A stretch of 64,000 nt of DNA from Cognatishimia sp. MH4019 (GTDB lineage: Bacteria > Pseudomonadota > Alphaproteobacteria > Rhodobacterales > Rhodobacteraceae): the NCBI RefSeq assembly GCF_020177595.1, contig NZ_JAHTBL010000004.1, positions 227,001-291,000 of the forward strand. The letters are read 5' to 3'. How positions within the stretch are numbered: the stretch's first letter is position 1; each line of letters opens with the position of its first letter. Positions 8,520-16,531 of the stretch are shown piece by piece. The notes under the pieces are model-generated. The model was not told the DNA's origin, searched no databases, and worked only from the letters and a program-made list of their open reading frames with translations. A program made the position numbers and the translations under genes.

Positions 8520-8987
8520 TCAGGCCGCAGGATACTTAAAGTCAGCTGCAACAAGCTGGTGCCACCGTCTTTGCCGATGCGCGTAGAACCGACGCGCAAA
8601 AGCCGCAACAAACGGCGTGAGAGGCCCAGCCTCAATCTCAATCCAATCACTGTAAAGCGTTCCGTTGCCGTCTGGTTCAATCGTTATCAGATGATCCCAT
8701 CTTCGGATCAGTGCGCTGAAGCCGTTGTCGCGCACATATCGTTTTAGGCCTTCTGGTTGGGGCCTTGAGACACGCCCCGTTTGCTCCCCCAAAGGCAAGC
8801 GTCCGTAGAACCTGAGCCGGAAGCGATAGTCCCGCTCCTCCCATTGATCGGGAAGGACCAAAGGCTCAACAAGGTCAAAACGCAGGACCGGGGACGCGAC
8901 AAACATCAACAAACGTGGCGTGTTGACCTCTTCCCAAACACGATCGGCAGAGGCCTGCAAGCGCGTCGAGAGGAGCACATGTTGCAT
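8520..8987 (-). CDS. SRPBCC (START/Bet v1-like) family protein
   Basis: A 155-residue protein with the layout of the polyketide-cyclase/START-like helix-grip fold. It opens with VLLSTRLQASADRVWEEVNTPRLL, the usual first strand and helix. A middle region of alternating strands follows, and a long C-terminal helix is rich in Arg and His (ARRFYAHRQRRW). Such proteins bind hydrophobic ligands. The ligand cannot be told from the sequence. It is a monocistronic gene converging with phoX and divergent from the lipoprotein gene at 9132. Confidence 0.7.
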   Translation of the reverse strand: MQHVLLSTRLQASADRVWEEVNTPRLLMFVASPVLRFDLVEPLVLPDQWEERDYRFRLRFYGRLPLGEQTGRVSRPQPEGLKRYVRDNGFSALIRRWDHLITIEPDGNGTLYSDWIEIEAGPLTPFVAAFARRFYAHRQRRWHQLVAADFKYPAA

Positions 8988-9131
8988 GGATTTAAAGTAC
9001 CATAAGACAGGTCTGAGACATAGGTCGGTTCAGCAGGTTGGGCCGGGAAATAGCAGGCTTGGGCAAAGCGCGCAGATAGGCTAAACATTGCTGATCCCGC
9101 AATCTCACCGGGATAGGGGAAACAAAAGCAT

Positions 9132-9605
9132 ATGAAGCCAGTTTTTGCCGTTGTGGCTGTGTTGTTGTGCGCCGCCTGCGCCACAATTCCCAACATTGAC
9201 GATGCCGTCGTTGCAGCACCTGTCAATTGCGACACGGCAGAGCGTGACCTGATTGCGCTGGAGCAGATGCGACCCACCCGCGAACGCGCGGCGATAGTTG
9301 TTCTCAGCACACTAACGCCGGGCGGATTGGTGTCGGGCATCGTGACCAACGACATGGAAGATCGTGGCCGTATCTTCGACGGTAGCTTCGCGCGCGAGGT
9401 CAACGCAAAGAAACGCGCAATCCGCGAAACATGTGACCTGAACCGGGCGCTGGATCCGGTTGCGCCAACGCGCCCGACGGCGCGGAATTTGGACGAGGTC
9501 ACAGTAGTGGCCGATCAGCCCGACACAACGACCCTTCAAACAGAGGCCCCGCCGAACGGGATCGGCGAGGCCCTTGATCCGTTCCGGACCTATTCAGACG
9601 GGTGA
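9132..9605 (+). CDS. Putative lipoprotein of unknown function
   Basis: A 157-residue protein with a lipoprotein signal peptide: a hydrophobic stretch then the lipobox LCAAC, with Cys16 the probable lipidated residue. The mature part is helical at first, with CDTAERDLIALEQMRPTRERAA, a short hydrophobic patch (LTPGGLVSGIV) and a second Cys (RETCDLN). The C-terminal tail is Pro/Thr-rich. No family is recognised. Its 3' end overlaps the convergent peroxiredoxin gene by 12 bases. Confidence 0.75.
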   Translation: MKPVFAVVAVLLCAACATIPNIDDAVVAAPVNCDTAERDLIALEQMRPTRERAAIVVLSTLTPGGLVSGIVTNDMEDRGRIFDGSFAREVNAKKRAIRETCDLNRALDPVAPTRPTARNLDEVTVVADQPDTTTLQTEAPPNGIGEALDPFRTYSDG

Positions 9606-10247
9606 CTTGGTCTTACGCAGGTAAGGCAGAACCGCGTCAAAATCTCCGAATTTCTCTTTGGCATCCGCATCGCTGACCGAGGGCGGGATAATCACATCTT
9701 CGCCTGCGACCCAATTGGCTGGGGTGGCAATACCGTGTTTGGAGGTTGCCTGCAGCGCGTCCAGCGCCCGCACGATCTCGCCAAAGTTGCGTCCAACCGT
9801 CATCGGGTAGGTCATCGACAGCTTAAGCTGCTTGTCCGGCCCAATGATAAAGACCGAGCGCACGGTGGCGCTGTCGGCAGGGGTGCGACCATCGGGCAGA
9901 TAGGCCTCGGCAGGTAGCATGTCGAACGCTTTGGAGACCTCAAGCCCGATATCGGCGATGATCGGGAACCCGGCCGTCGCACCGGATACCGTCTCGATAT
10001 CGCCTTTCCACTTCTTGTGGTCCTCAACCCCGTCAACAGACACACCAATCACCTTGGTGCCACGTTTTTCCCACTCGTCTGCCAGCTGGGCGACAGCGCC
10101 AAATTCAGTCGTGCAAACGGGTGTGAAGTCTTTCGGGTGGGAAAACAGGATCGCCCAGCTGTCGCCGATAAAGTCGTGCAGGCTGATGCTGCCCTGATCG
10201 GTTTCGACCGTCAGATCGGGGATCGTGTCGTTAATGCGCAGGCCCAT
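9594..10247 (-). CDS. 1-Cys peroxiredoxin (Prx6 type)
   Basis: A 217-residue thiol peroxidase of the AhpC/TSA superfamily, reducing peroxides in the cytoplasm. The peroxidatic Cys45 lies in PVCTTE, preceded by the FSHPKDFTP signature. The C-terminal extension (from about residue 160) and the lack of a resolving Cys mark the 1-Cys Prx6 group. The start MGLRIND is chosen because AGGAGGGC lies 6 bases upstream; an in-frame ATG six codons earlier would place this Shine-Dalgarno inside the gene. Its end overlaps the convergent lipoprotein gene by 12 bases. Confidence 0.93.
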   Translation of the reverse strand: MGLRINDTIPDLTVETDQGSISLHDFIGDSWAILFSHPKDFTPVCTTEFGAVAQLADEWEKRGTKVIGVSVDGVEDHKKWKGDIETVSGATAGFPIIADIGLEVSKAFDMLPAEAYLPDGRTPADSATVRSVFIIGPDKQLKLSMTYPMTVGRNFGEIVRALDALQATSKHGIATPANWVAGEDVIIPPSVSDADAKEKFGDFDAVLPYLRKTKSPV

Positions 10248-10457
10248 GTCGTGCCCTCCTGTCAATGAATTGCTGTTGCCTGATATCTATAGGCTCTGCA
10301 GGGATTCGCTAGGGAGGATCGGCGCAAAAGGGCGCGTGGTTTGCGAAATCGCGCTGGCATAGAACGCCATTCCAAGGGCTGCCCGTCAGGCTGAACGACA
10401 GCCCTTGAAAGGCGGCAGTCCCAATGAAACAGTGCCGCAACATTAAGGGAGACCACC

Positions 10458-11885
10458 ATGATCGAGAAACGCGATTTTTACATCAACGGGGCGTGGGTCG
10501 CACCGTCGAAACCCCAGGATTTCACGGTCATTGACCCGTCCACCGAAGAGGCTTGCGCAGTCATTTCGCTTGGATCGCAAGCGGATACGGATGCCGCAGT
10601 AGCCGCTGCACGCACGGCGTTCGAGGATTGGGCGTTTGTACCGAAAGCCGAAAAGATGGCTTTGCTGAAAGAGCTGCTTGAGGTCTACACGGCACGGTCC
10701 GAGGAAATGGCCCAAGCGATCAGCCTTGAGATGGGCGCGCCGCAGGACCTGGCGCGCGCGCAACAGGTTGGCGCAGGCAGTTGGCATCTGGAAGGATTCC
10801 TCAAAGCATTCGAGGCGTTCGAGTTTGATCGGAAATTCACCGACACCGAGATGACGCTCTATGAACCCATCGGGGTTTGTGCGCTGATCACGCCTTGGAA
10901 CTGGCCGATGAACCAGATCGTGCTGAAAGCGATACCGGCGCTGGCGACAGGCTGCACGATGGTGCTGAAACCCTCCGAAATTGCGCCTTTGTCCGGACTG
11001 CTGTTCGCTGAGTTCATTGACGAGGCGGGTTTCCCGAAAGGTGTGTTCAACCTTGTGAATGGCGATGGCCCCGGCGTGGGCAGCCAGCTTTCCGCGCACC
11101 CGGATGTCGACATGGTCAGCTTTACAGGCTCCTCGCGCGCAGGCATCGCGATCAGCAAAGCCGCCGCCGATACGCTAAAACGCGTGAGCCTTGAGCTGGG
11201 CGGCAAAGGCGCGAATGTCATTTTCGCAGATGCAGGTGCCGAAGCTGCCGGACGCGGTGCGGTCCGTTGTTTCCGCAACACCGGGCAGTCTTGCAACGCA
11301 CCAACCCGGATGCTGGTTGAACGCTCGATCTATGATGCCGCCGTGGAAGCCGCGGTTGAGACGGCGAATGCGACCGGCGTCGGACCAGCCTCTGAAGAAG
11401 GCAAACATATCGGCCCGCTGGTGTCCGAGGCGCAGTTCGACAAAGTGCAAGGCCTGATCCAAAAAGGCATCGACGAGGGCGCGCGGCTGGTTGCCGGGGG
11501 TGTTGGGCGACCTGACGGCCTGAACCGCGGCTTTTATGCGCGGCCCACGGTATTTGCCGATGTGACCCCCGACATGACGATCTACAAAGAGGAAATCTTT
11601 GGCCCCGTCCTGTCAATCATGCCCTTTGATACCGAAGAAGATGCGATCCGCATTGCCAATGACACGCCCTATGGCCTGACCAATTACATCCAGACACCTG
11701 ACGACGAAAGACGCCGCCGCGTGGCGCGTCGCTTGCGCTCAGGCATGGTGGAAACCAACGGATCAGGCTTCGCCCAAGGCTCGCCCTTCGGTGGCTACAA
11801 AGCGTCCGGCAACGGGCGTGAAGGCGGCACCTTCGGGCTTGAGGAATTCCTCGAAGTCAAAGCCGTGTCCGGCTGGAACTCCTAA
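10458..11885 (+). CDS. NAD(P)-dependent aldehyde dehydrogenase
   Basis: A 475-residue member of the ALDH superfamily, oxidising aldehydes to carboxylates. Catalytic residues are in place: Glu246 in LELGGKG and the nucleophile Cys279 in GQSCNAPTR, with the cofactor-binding ITPWNWP and FTGSS segments. The C-terminal EEIFGPVL and PFGGYKASGNGREGG blocks are intact. AAGGGAGA precedes the ATG. Substrate cannot be told from sequence. No metabolic operon partners are adjacent. Confidence 0.93.
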   Translation: MIEKRDFYINGAWVAPSKPQDFTVIDPSTEEACAVISLGSQADTDAAVAAARTAFEDWAFVPKAEKMALLKELLEVYTARSEEMAQAISLEMGAPQDLARAQQVGAGSWHLEGFLKAFEAFEFDRKFTDTEMTLYEPIGVCALITPWNWPMNQIVLKAIPALATGCTMVLKPSEIAPLSGLLFAEFIDEAGFPKGVFNLVNGDGPGVGSQLSAHPDVDMVSFTGSSRAGIAISKAAADTLKRVSLELGGKGANVIFADAGAEAAGRGAVRCFRNTGQSCNAPTRMLVERSIYDAAVEAAVETANATGVGPASEEGKHIGPLVSEAQFDKVQGLIQKGIDEGARLVAGGVGRPDGLNRGFYARPTVFADVTPDMTIYKEEIFGPVLSIMPFDTEEDAIRIANDTPYGLTNYIQTPDDERRRRVARRLRSGMVETNGSGFAQGSPFGGYKASGNGREGGTFGLEEFLEVKAVSGWNS

Positions 11886-11894
11886 GCGTTCAAA

Positions 11895-11939
11895 GGCGGC
11901 GTTCACCTCTGATTAAGGTTAACGCCGCCCCTTCTTTTG
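11895..11939 (+). terminator. Terminator after the aldehyde dehydrogenase gene
   Basis: The stem GGCGGCGTT (11895-11903) pairs with AACGCCGCC (11921-11929), with a 17-base loop and a CCTTCTTTTGT tail. The loop contains ATTAAGGTTAA, also seen in the hairpin at 20113. Confidence 0.7.
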
Positions 11940-11987
11940 TCCTTAAATACCTCCGCCGGAGGCGTCCGACGGGGGCCCACAAGCGCC

Positions 11988-12635
11988 TCAGAACGGCGCT
12001 TTCGCGCTGATCCGCATCCCCGCGCCACCATCGGGATGACGCAGCTGCAACGTCTCGGAATGCAGCATCAGGCGCGGGTGATCCAGCGCCGCACCGGTGG
12101 CATAAAACGGATCGCCCAATATCGGATGCCCCAGCGCCAGCATATGCACGCGCAACTGATGCGACCGCCCCGTCTTGGGCATCAACCGCACGCGTGTTTC
12201 CTCGTCCGACGCGCGCACAACGCGCCAATCGGTGACGGCGGCTTTGCCCGTCTCGTGACAGACTTTTTGTAGGGGTCGGTTCGGCCAGTCGACGATCAAA
12301 GGCAGATCAACAGTGCCTGTTTTCGGCTCCAACCGGCCGAAAACCCGCGCGATGTAAGTCTTCTTCGTCCCGCGCTTTTCAAACTGCAACCCAAGATGTC
12401 GCTGGGCATGTGGGCTTTTGGCAAAGACCATCACCCCCGAGGTGTCGCGGTCAAGCCGGTGCACCAAAAGAGCTTCGGGAAACACAGCTTGCACGCGGGC
12501 GATCAGGCAATCGGCAAGATGCGCCCCTTTGCCGGGAACAGACAGCAACCCGCTGGGTTTGTTGATAAAAAGCAGCTCATGATCGTCGTGCAAGATCTCC
12601 AGCGGGTCCTGCGGGGGGTCGTAGTCATCACTCAT
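11988..12635 (-). CDS. RluA-family RNA pseudouridine synthase
   Basis: A 215-residue enzyme that isomerises specific uridines in rRNA or tRNA. The catalytic motif HRLDRDTSG has the nucleophilic Asp62. The KPSGLLSVPG segment and the C-terminal TGRSHQLRVHM are also family hallmarks. It has no S4 domain, so it resembles RluA rather than RluC or RluD. The target base cannot be assigned. It is the last gene of an ATGA-overlapped chain; its start overlaps the GFA gene by 4 bases. Confidence 0.9.
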   Translation of the reverse strand: MSDDYDPPQDPLEILHDDHELLFINKPSGLLSVPGKGAHLADCLIARVQAVFPEALLVHRLDRDTSGVMVFAKSPHAQRHLGLQFEKRGTKKTYIARVFGRLEPKTGTVDLPLIVDWPNRPLQKVCHETGKAAVTDWRVVRASDEETRVRLMPKTGRSHQLRVHMLALGHPILGDPFYATGAALDHPRLMLHSETLQLRHPDGGAGMRISAKAPF

Positions 12636-13003
12636 GGCTTTTGGGGTAGACCATCCGCGATCTCGTAGTAATCGCCCTTGTCGGCAACGAAGATATGCTT
12701 CTCCAAGGTCAGGCCGGTCGGGTTGTCGATGGCGCCCAAGGCAAAGCTCATCGTGTCCTCATCATGGGCTTTCCAGAACAGGGACGATCCGCAGACCGGG
12801 CAGAAACCGCGCTTGGCAGTGGGGGAGGCCTCATACCAGCGGAGCTCTCCGGTGATCGTGATATTGGCCTCGGGCGCGTAGCCTGATGACCACGCGTGGC
12901 CCGACTGTTTGCGGCACTGCCCGCAATGGCAGACCGAATAGCCTTGCGCCCCCTCGCCCACCTCGAATGTCACTGCGCCGCAAAGGCATGCGCCCTTGAT
13001 CAT
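12632..13003 (-). CDS. GFA-family (CENP-V/GFA domain) zinc protein
   Basis: A 123-residue protein with the GFA fold. Zinc-binding cysteines are visible in CLCGAV (residues 6-8), CHCGQC (near 25-30) and CPVCGS (near 70). The family is named after glutathione-dependent formaldehyde-activating enzyme, but most members have no proven substrate. The start MIKGACLC gives the family's usual length; the frame is open further upstream, inside the LysE gene. Both ends overlap neighbours by 4 bases, so translational coupling is likely. Confidence 0.88.
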   Translation of the reverse strand: MIKGACLCGAVTFEVGEGAQGYSVCHCGQCRKQSGHAWSSGYAPEANITITGELRWYEASPTAKRGFCPVCGSSLFWKAHDEDTMSFALGAIDNPTGLTLEKHIFVADKGDYYEIADGLPQKP

Positions 13004-13613
13004 GTCGCCCGTCCTGTCGCGCCCAGCGCGATCCCGTAGATGATGAAACAGGTCGCCATGATACGCCGGAACCAGACGTTCAGAACAGCCCCCATGGCAA
13101 GTTTTCCAAGACCCGCGCCAATGGCGGTATAGCCCGTGTAGCTGAGCGCGGTAATGGTTAACGCGGTGGGGACAATGACGCGCATCTGCTCCCAGATCGG
13201 GACGTCGGGCTGCACGAAGGCCGAGAAGCGGCGAGGTATCCGGCGACGCTTTTGGCATTGATCGTCGCGATCATCAGCGCGTGAAAATAGACAGAGCGGC
13301 CTGAGCGCGGTTCGGTGCTGACGGGTTTGCCTGCGTTCAGCCAACCGCGAATGCCCAGATAAATCAGAAAGCCCGCGCCGATCAATTTCGCCCAGAAAAA
13401 CGCCATTGGCGAGGCAACGAGCAGGGCCGTGATGCCGAGCGCCGATAGCAACAGGAATGCAGTCGCTTGCGTCAGGATTACCAGCACACCCCACATCGCG
13501 CGGCCCATGCCAAGGGTCATGCCGTTCTGGATGCAGTTGACCGCATTTGGTCCCGGGGTCGTCACAAAGACCACCCAGAAAAGGGCGAAAACCGTCCAGC
13601 CCTCAAAGCTCAT
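13000..13613 (-). pseudogene. LysE-family amino-acid exporter, broken by a frameshift
   Basis: The first 130 codons (MSFEGWTVFALFWVVFVTTPGPN onwards) and the last 75 codons (FSAFVQPDVPIWEQM to the stop at 13000) are in different frames. Joined at about 13227-13232, they give one continuous LysE/RhtB-type exporter of about 204 residues with six membrane segments and the family's TPGPN motif. One base appears to be missing between GCCGC and TTCTCGG on the minus strand. It may be a real mutation or a sequencing error. It overlaps msrC and the GFA gene by 4 bases each, so the loss is recent or artefactual. Confidence 0.85.
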
Positions 13614-14059
13614 GCAAAGGCCGCTTTCAGAATCGCGGCAAGCGCATCGGCGTCGGTTTGCGTGAACGCGTCGGGCTGGTCGCTGTCTATATCGAAGACG
13701 CCCAGCAACGCGCCTTGCCCGTCGTGGACCGGCAAGACCAATTCCGAACGCGTGGAGGACGCGCAGGCAATATGGCCGGGAAAGGCGTCCACATCGGGGA
13801 CAAGTTGCACCTGCCCCGTGCGCGCGGCGGCACCACAGACGCCTTTGTCGAAGGGAATCACAAGGCAACCATGGCCGCCTTGATAGGGGCCTATCTTCAG
13901 CAGATTCGGCTCTGTCACGCGGTAGAACCCTGTCCAATCGAAGCGGTCGTCCGAATGGTGCACCTCACAGGCGATGGTGGCCATTTTGGCGATCACATCG
14001 GTCTCGCCTTCGGTGAGAGCTGCGATGGTTTTCGCAAGGGAAGCGTGGTCGGCTGTCAT
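13610..14059 (-). CDS. msrC: Free methionine-(R)-sulfoxide reductase (GAF domain)
   Basis: A 149-residue single GAF-domain protein of the fRMsr (YebR) type, which reduces free methionine-R-sulfoxide in the cytoplasm. The three redox cysteines sit where expected: Cys65 (GGHGCLVIP), Cys75 (KGVCGAA) and Cys99 (GHIACAS), followed by SELVLPV and the GVFDIDS strand. It lies between the thiolase and LysE genes with 4-base overlaps on both sides. Confidence 0.93.
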   Translation of the reverse strand: MTADHASLAKTIAALTEGETDVIAKMATIACEVHHSDDRFDWTGFYRVTEPNLLKIGPYQGGHGCLVIPFDKGVCGAAARTGQVQLVPDVDAFPGHIACASSTRSELVLPVHDGQGALLGVFDIDSDQPDAFTQTDADALAAILKAAFA

Positions 14060-15216
14060 GGACGCTCGATCGCGATGGCTGTGCCTTCACCGCCGCCGAT
14101 ACAGATAGCAGCGACGCCCCGTTTGAGGTCGCGTTTTTCCAATGCGTTCAGCAAAGTCACCATGATCCGCGCGCCGGAGGCCCCGATCGGGTGGCCCAGC
14201 GCGCAGGCGCCGCCGTTCACGTTCATCTTTGCGCGGTCGACGCCCATTTCGTGCATGAAGGCCATAGGGACAACGGCAAACGCCTCGTTCACTTCCCACA
14301 GGTCGATATCGTCTTTTGACCAGCCAATCGCCTTGAGCAACTTTTGCGCAGCAGGCACGGGGGCCGTCGTGAACAGACCCGGCGCTTGGGCATGGCTGGC
14401 ATGCCCCATGATGCGGGCGCGGATGGGCAGGCCAGTGTCCTCAGACGCAAGGACCAACGCAGCAGCGCCGTCGGAGATTGATGAGCTGTTCGCGGCCGTC
14501 ACAGTGCCATCCTTGCGGAACGCAGGTTTGAGCTGGGGGATTTTGTCGGGGCGGGCATTGCCGGGCTGTTCATCCTCGGCAATCACGGTCTCACCTTTTC
14601 GGGTTGTGAGAATGACAGACGCGATTTCATCGGCAAACGCGCCGGATTTCTGCGCCTCCAAAGCGTTGGAAAGCGAACCAAGCGCATATTCGTCCTGCGC
14701 GTCGCGCGTGAATTGAAACGCCTCGGCGCAATCCTCGGCAAAGGTGCCCATCAGGCGGCCTTTGTCATAGGCGTCCTCCAACCCATCGAGGAACATGGAA
14801 TCCTGCACCTGTTGGTGGCCGATCCGCGCGCCACCGCGCATTTTGGGCAAGAGATACGGGGCGTTCGTCATGCTTTCCATCCCGCCGGCAATCATGGTGT
14901 CGGCATGGCCCAACGCGATCTGGTCAAAGGCCATCATCGCAGCTTTCATGCCCGATCCGCACATTTTGTTCAGGGTCGTTGCGGGGACATCCTCCCCAAG
15001 GCCAGCGGCAAAGCCTGCCTGACGCGCGGGCGCTTGGCCTTGCCCCGCAGGCAGGACACAGCCCATGAGGACCTCGTCCACGGTTTCGACACCGGCTTGC
15101 GCCATCGCGGCTTTTATTGCGGCGCCGCCCAGATCAGGCGCGCTTGCCCCCGCCAAAGCACCTTGAAACCCGCCCATCGGGGTGCGCGACGCACCAGTAA
15201 TGACAACTTTACGCAT
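14056..15216 (-). CDS. Thiolase-family acetyl-CoA acyltransferase
   Basis: A 386-residue thiolase, condensing or cleaving acyl-CoAs in beta-oxidation, ketone-body or PHB-type metabolism. The acyl-accepting Cys86 lies in NKMCGSGMKA. The NEAFAVVP, GGACALGHPIGASGAR and C-terminal CIGGGEG motifs are complete. The MRKVVITGASRTP start is chosen because GGGAGGAAA lies upstream; the open frame extends 35 codons further but without family similarity. It heads an operon with msrC, lysE, gfa and the pseudouridine synthase. Confidence 0.93.
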   Translation of the reverse strand: MRKVVITGASRTPMGGFQGALAGASAPDLGGAAIKAAMAQAGVETVDEVLMGCVLPAGQGQAPARQAGFAAGLGEDVPATTLNKMCGSGMKAAMMAFDQIALGHADTMIAGGMESMTNAPYLLPKMRGGARIGHQQVQDSMFLDGLEDAYDKGRLMGTFAEDCAEAFQFTRDAQDEYALGSLSNALEAQKSGAFADEIASVILTTRKGETVIAEDEQPGNARPDKIPQLKPAFRKDGTVTAANSSSISDGAAALVLASEDTGLPIRARIMGHASHAQAPGLFTTAPVPAAQKLLKAIGWSKDDIDLWEVNEAFAVVPMAFMHEMGVDRAKMNVNGGACALGHPIGASGARIMVTLLNALEKRDLKRGVAAICIGGGEGTAIAIERP

Positions 15217-15305
15217 TTTCTGGTTTCCTCCCGAGATATCCGCAAACCTTCGCTTAAGATTTGCGCAATATCCATGTCTGCAACAGTCCTGACCGGAGAC
15301 AAAGC

Positions 15306-15644
15306 ATGGACCTTGCAACAAAGCAATCAGGTGGCACGGTAACCGTCACTGTAGAACAGAACCGGATCGACTCTGCCGCGGCGGTGACCTTCAAGGATGC
15401 GGTGAAGGCCGCAGCACTGGATGCAAAAGACCGCGTGCTGCTGGATCTGGGCGCCGTTGATTTTGTCGATTCCAGCGGTTTGGGCGCGATTATTGCGGTG
15501 ATGAAAACCCTGCCAAACGGGATACGGCTGGATTTGGCCAGCCTGCGCCCCCCGGTGGAAAAGGTGTTCAAACTGACCCGCATGGATTCGGTGTTCCGTA
15601 TCTATCCTGACCTCGCAACGGCACAGGCAGATATCACGAAGTGA
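15306..15644 (+). CDS. STAS-domain anti-sigma factor antagonist
   Basis: A 112-residue SpoIIAA/RsbV-like protein. The phosphorylatable serine lies in VDFVDSSGLGAI (Ser56/57), in the normal loop before helix 2. In partner-switching systems the unphosphorylated form binds the anti-sigma kinase and frees the sigma factor. The start at 15306 is preceded by CCGGAGACAAAGC; the frame is open 15 codons upstream. Its stop overlaps the kinase start (GTGA). Confidence 0.92.
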   Translation: MDLATKQSGGTVTVTVEQNRIDSAAAVTFKDAVKAAALDAKDRVLLDLGAVDFVDSSGLGAIIAVMKTLPNGIRLDLASLRPPVEKVFKLTRMDSVFRIYPDLATAQADITK

Positions 15645-16132
15645 CACAGACGGTGGGCGATATCCGGCTCTCCTGTCTTAGCACGGAGCATGGCGTGCGC
15701 GCTTTGCTGGAGCGTTTGATGCCGATGCTGCCTGATTGGGGCATTGGCAACGACGACGCCATGACGGTGGAACTGGTACTGGCTGAGACGCTCAACAATA
15801 TTGCAGAGCATGCGTTTCCCACACAGGATGACGCCTTGATCGCGGTGCATCTCTGGGCAAGCGGTGATCAGTTTTATGTCGCCGTGCAAGATGATGGGCG
15901 GGCAATGCCCGGTCTGACCTTGCCGAAGGGCAGATTGCCCGACCACACTGTTGCACGCGAAGACTTGCCAGAGGGCGGGTTTGGCTGGTTTCTGATCAGG
16001 TCACAGACAGACAGGCTGGAATATCGGCGCGACACGTCGCGAAACCATCTGAGCTATTCGATTCGATTGTCCCGCCCCGCGCAACCTGTGCGCGACTGTT
16101 GTTGCGACACTCAAAGCAACGCGTTGCGTTAA
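15641..16132 (+). CDS. Anti-sigma regulatory factor, GHKL ATPase (RsbW-like)
   Basis: A 163-residue serine kinase/anti-sigma factor. It contains the N-box (LAETLNNIAEHAF), the G1 box (VQDDGRAMP) and the G2-like GGFGWFLIRS of the GHKL fold. It starts with GTG overlapping the STAS gene stop, so the two are co-translated partners. The usual third member, a sigma factor or a PP2C phosphatase, is not next to them, so the target lies elsewhere. The last 15 residues include a CCC cluster that is not part of the fold. Confidence 0.88.
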   Translation: MTQTVGDIRLSCLSTEHGVRALLERLMPMLPDWGIGNDDAMTVELVLAETLNNIAEHAFPTQDDALIAVHLWASGDQFYVAVQDDGRAMPGLTLPKGRLPDHTVAREDLPEGGFGWFLIRSQTDRLEYRRDTSRNHLSYSIRLSRPAQPVRDCCCDTQSNALR

Positions 16133-16531
16133 ACCGCATTGTTTCTGATTTGCATGGATCGTCGCGAAGAAACCTCAATTCGCTCAAAGACCAGCCCGAA
16201 TGTCTGCGTATCAAAACGATGTAGCTGCATATAGCTTCACCTCGGCGTCGCGTTAACAGCCCCCACCCAGTGCGTGGCGCCGGGGTCTTACTTTTCGTCA
16301 TATCTCGAATTTGAGCCTTGGCGCACTGCGCAACTTTCTAGTGGGTCTCCAGAAATCGCTTCTATGGGTACTGGTGACCGCTCAGAAGGGGACGGTATTC
16401 CGATTGTCTCATCGGCAAAAGGTCCTGCGCGCATACTGACGGCCTGCGACGAACGCGCCGATCCTTCCCCACACCTCATTGAACTCCGCTGTCGTCCCTC
16501 TACTATCCAATCACTGCGAGGGAGGACAGCA
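16133..16531. other. 399-base spacer without a gene
   Basis: No credible coding sequence is visible. The gamma-glutamyltransferase frame stays open upstream but shows no family similarity before 16532. The left edge has the perfect 12-base palindrome GCAACGCGTTGC (16116-16127) overlapping the last codons of the kinase gene, with no T tract. Base composition is less GC-rich than the neighbours. It probably holds the promoter of the transferase gene, but no clear -35/-10 pair stands out. Confidence 0.5.

Noticed and set aside
16116-16127. GCAACGCGTTGC palindrome at the end of the anti-sigma kinase gene
   Set aside because: Lies within the last codons, has no T tract and no partner site; most likely coincidental.
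16274-16531. N-terminal extension of the gamma-glutamyltransferase frame
   Set aside because: No family similarity before 16532, where a good Shine-Dalgarno and the family start occur.
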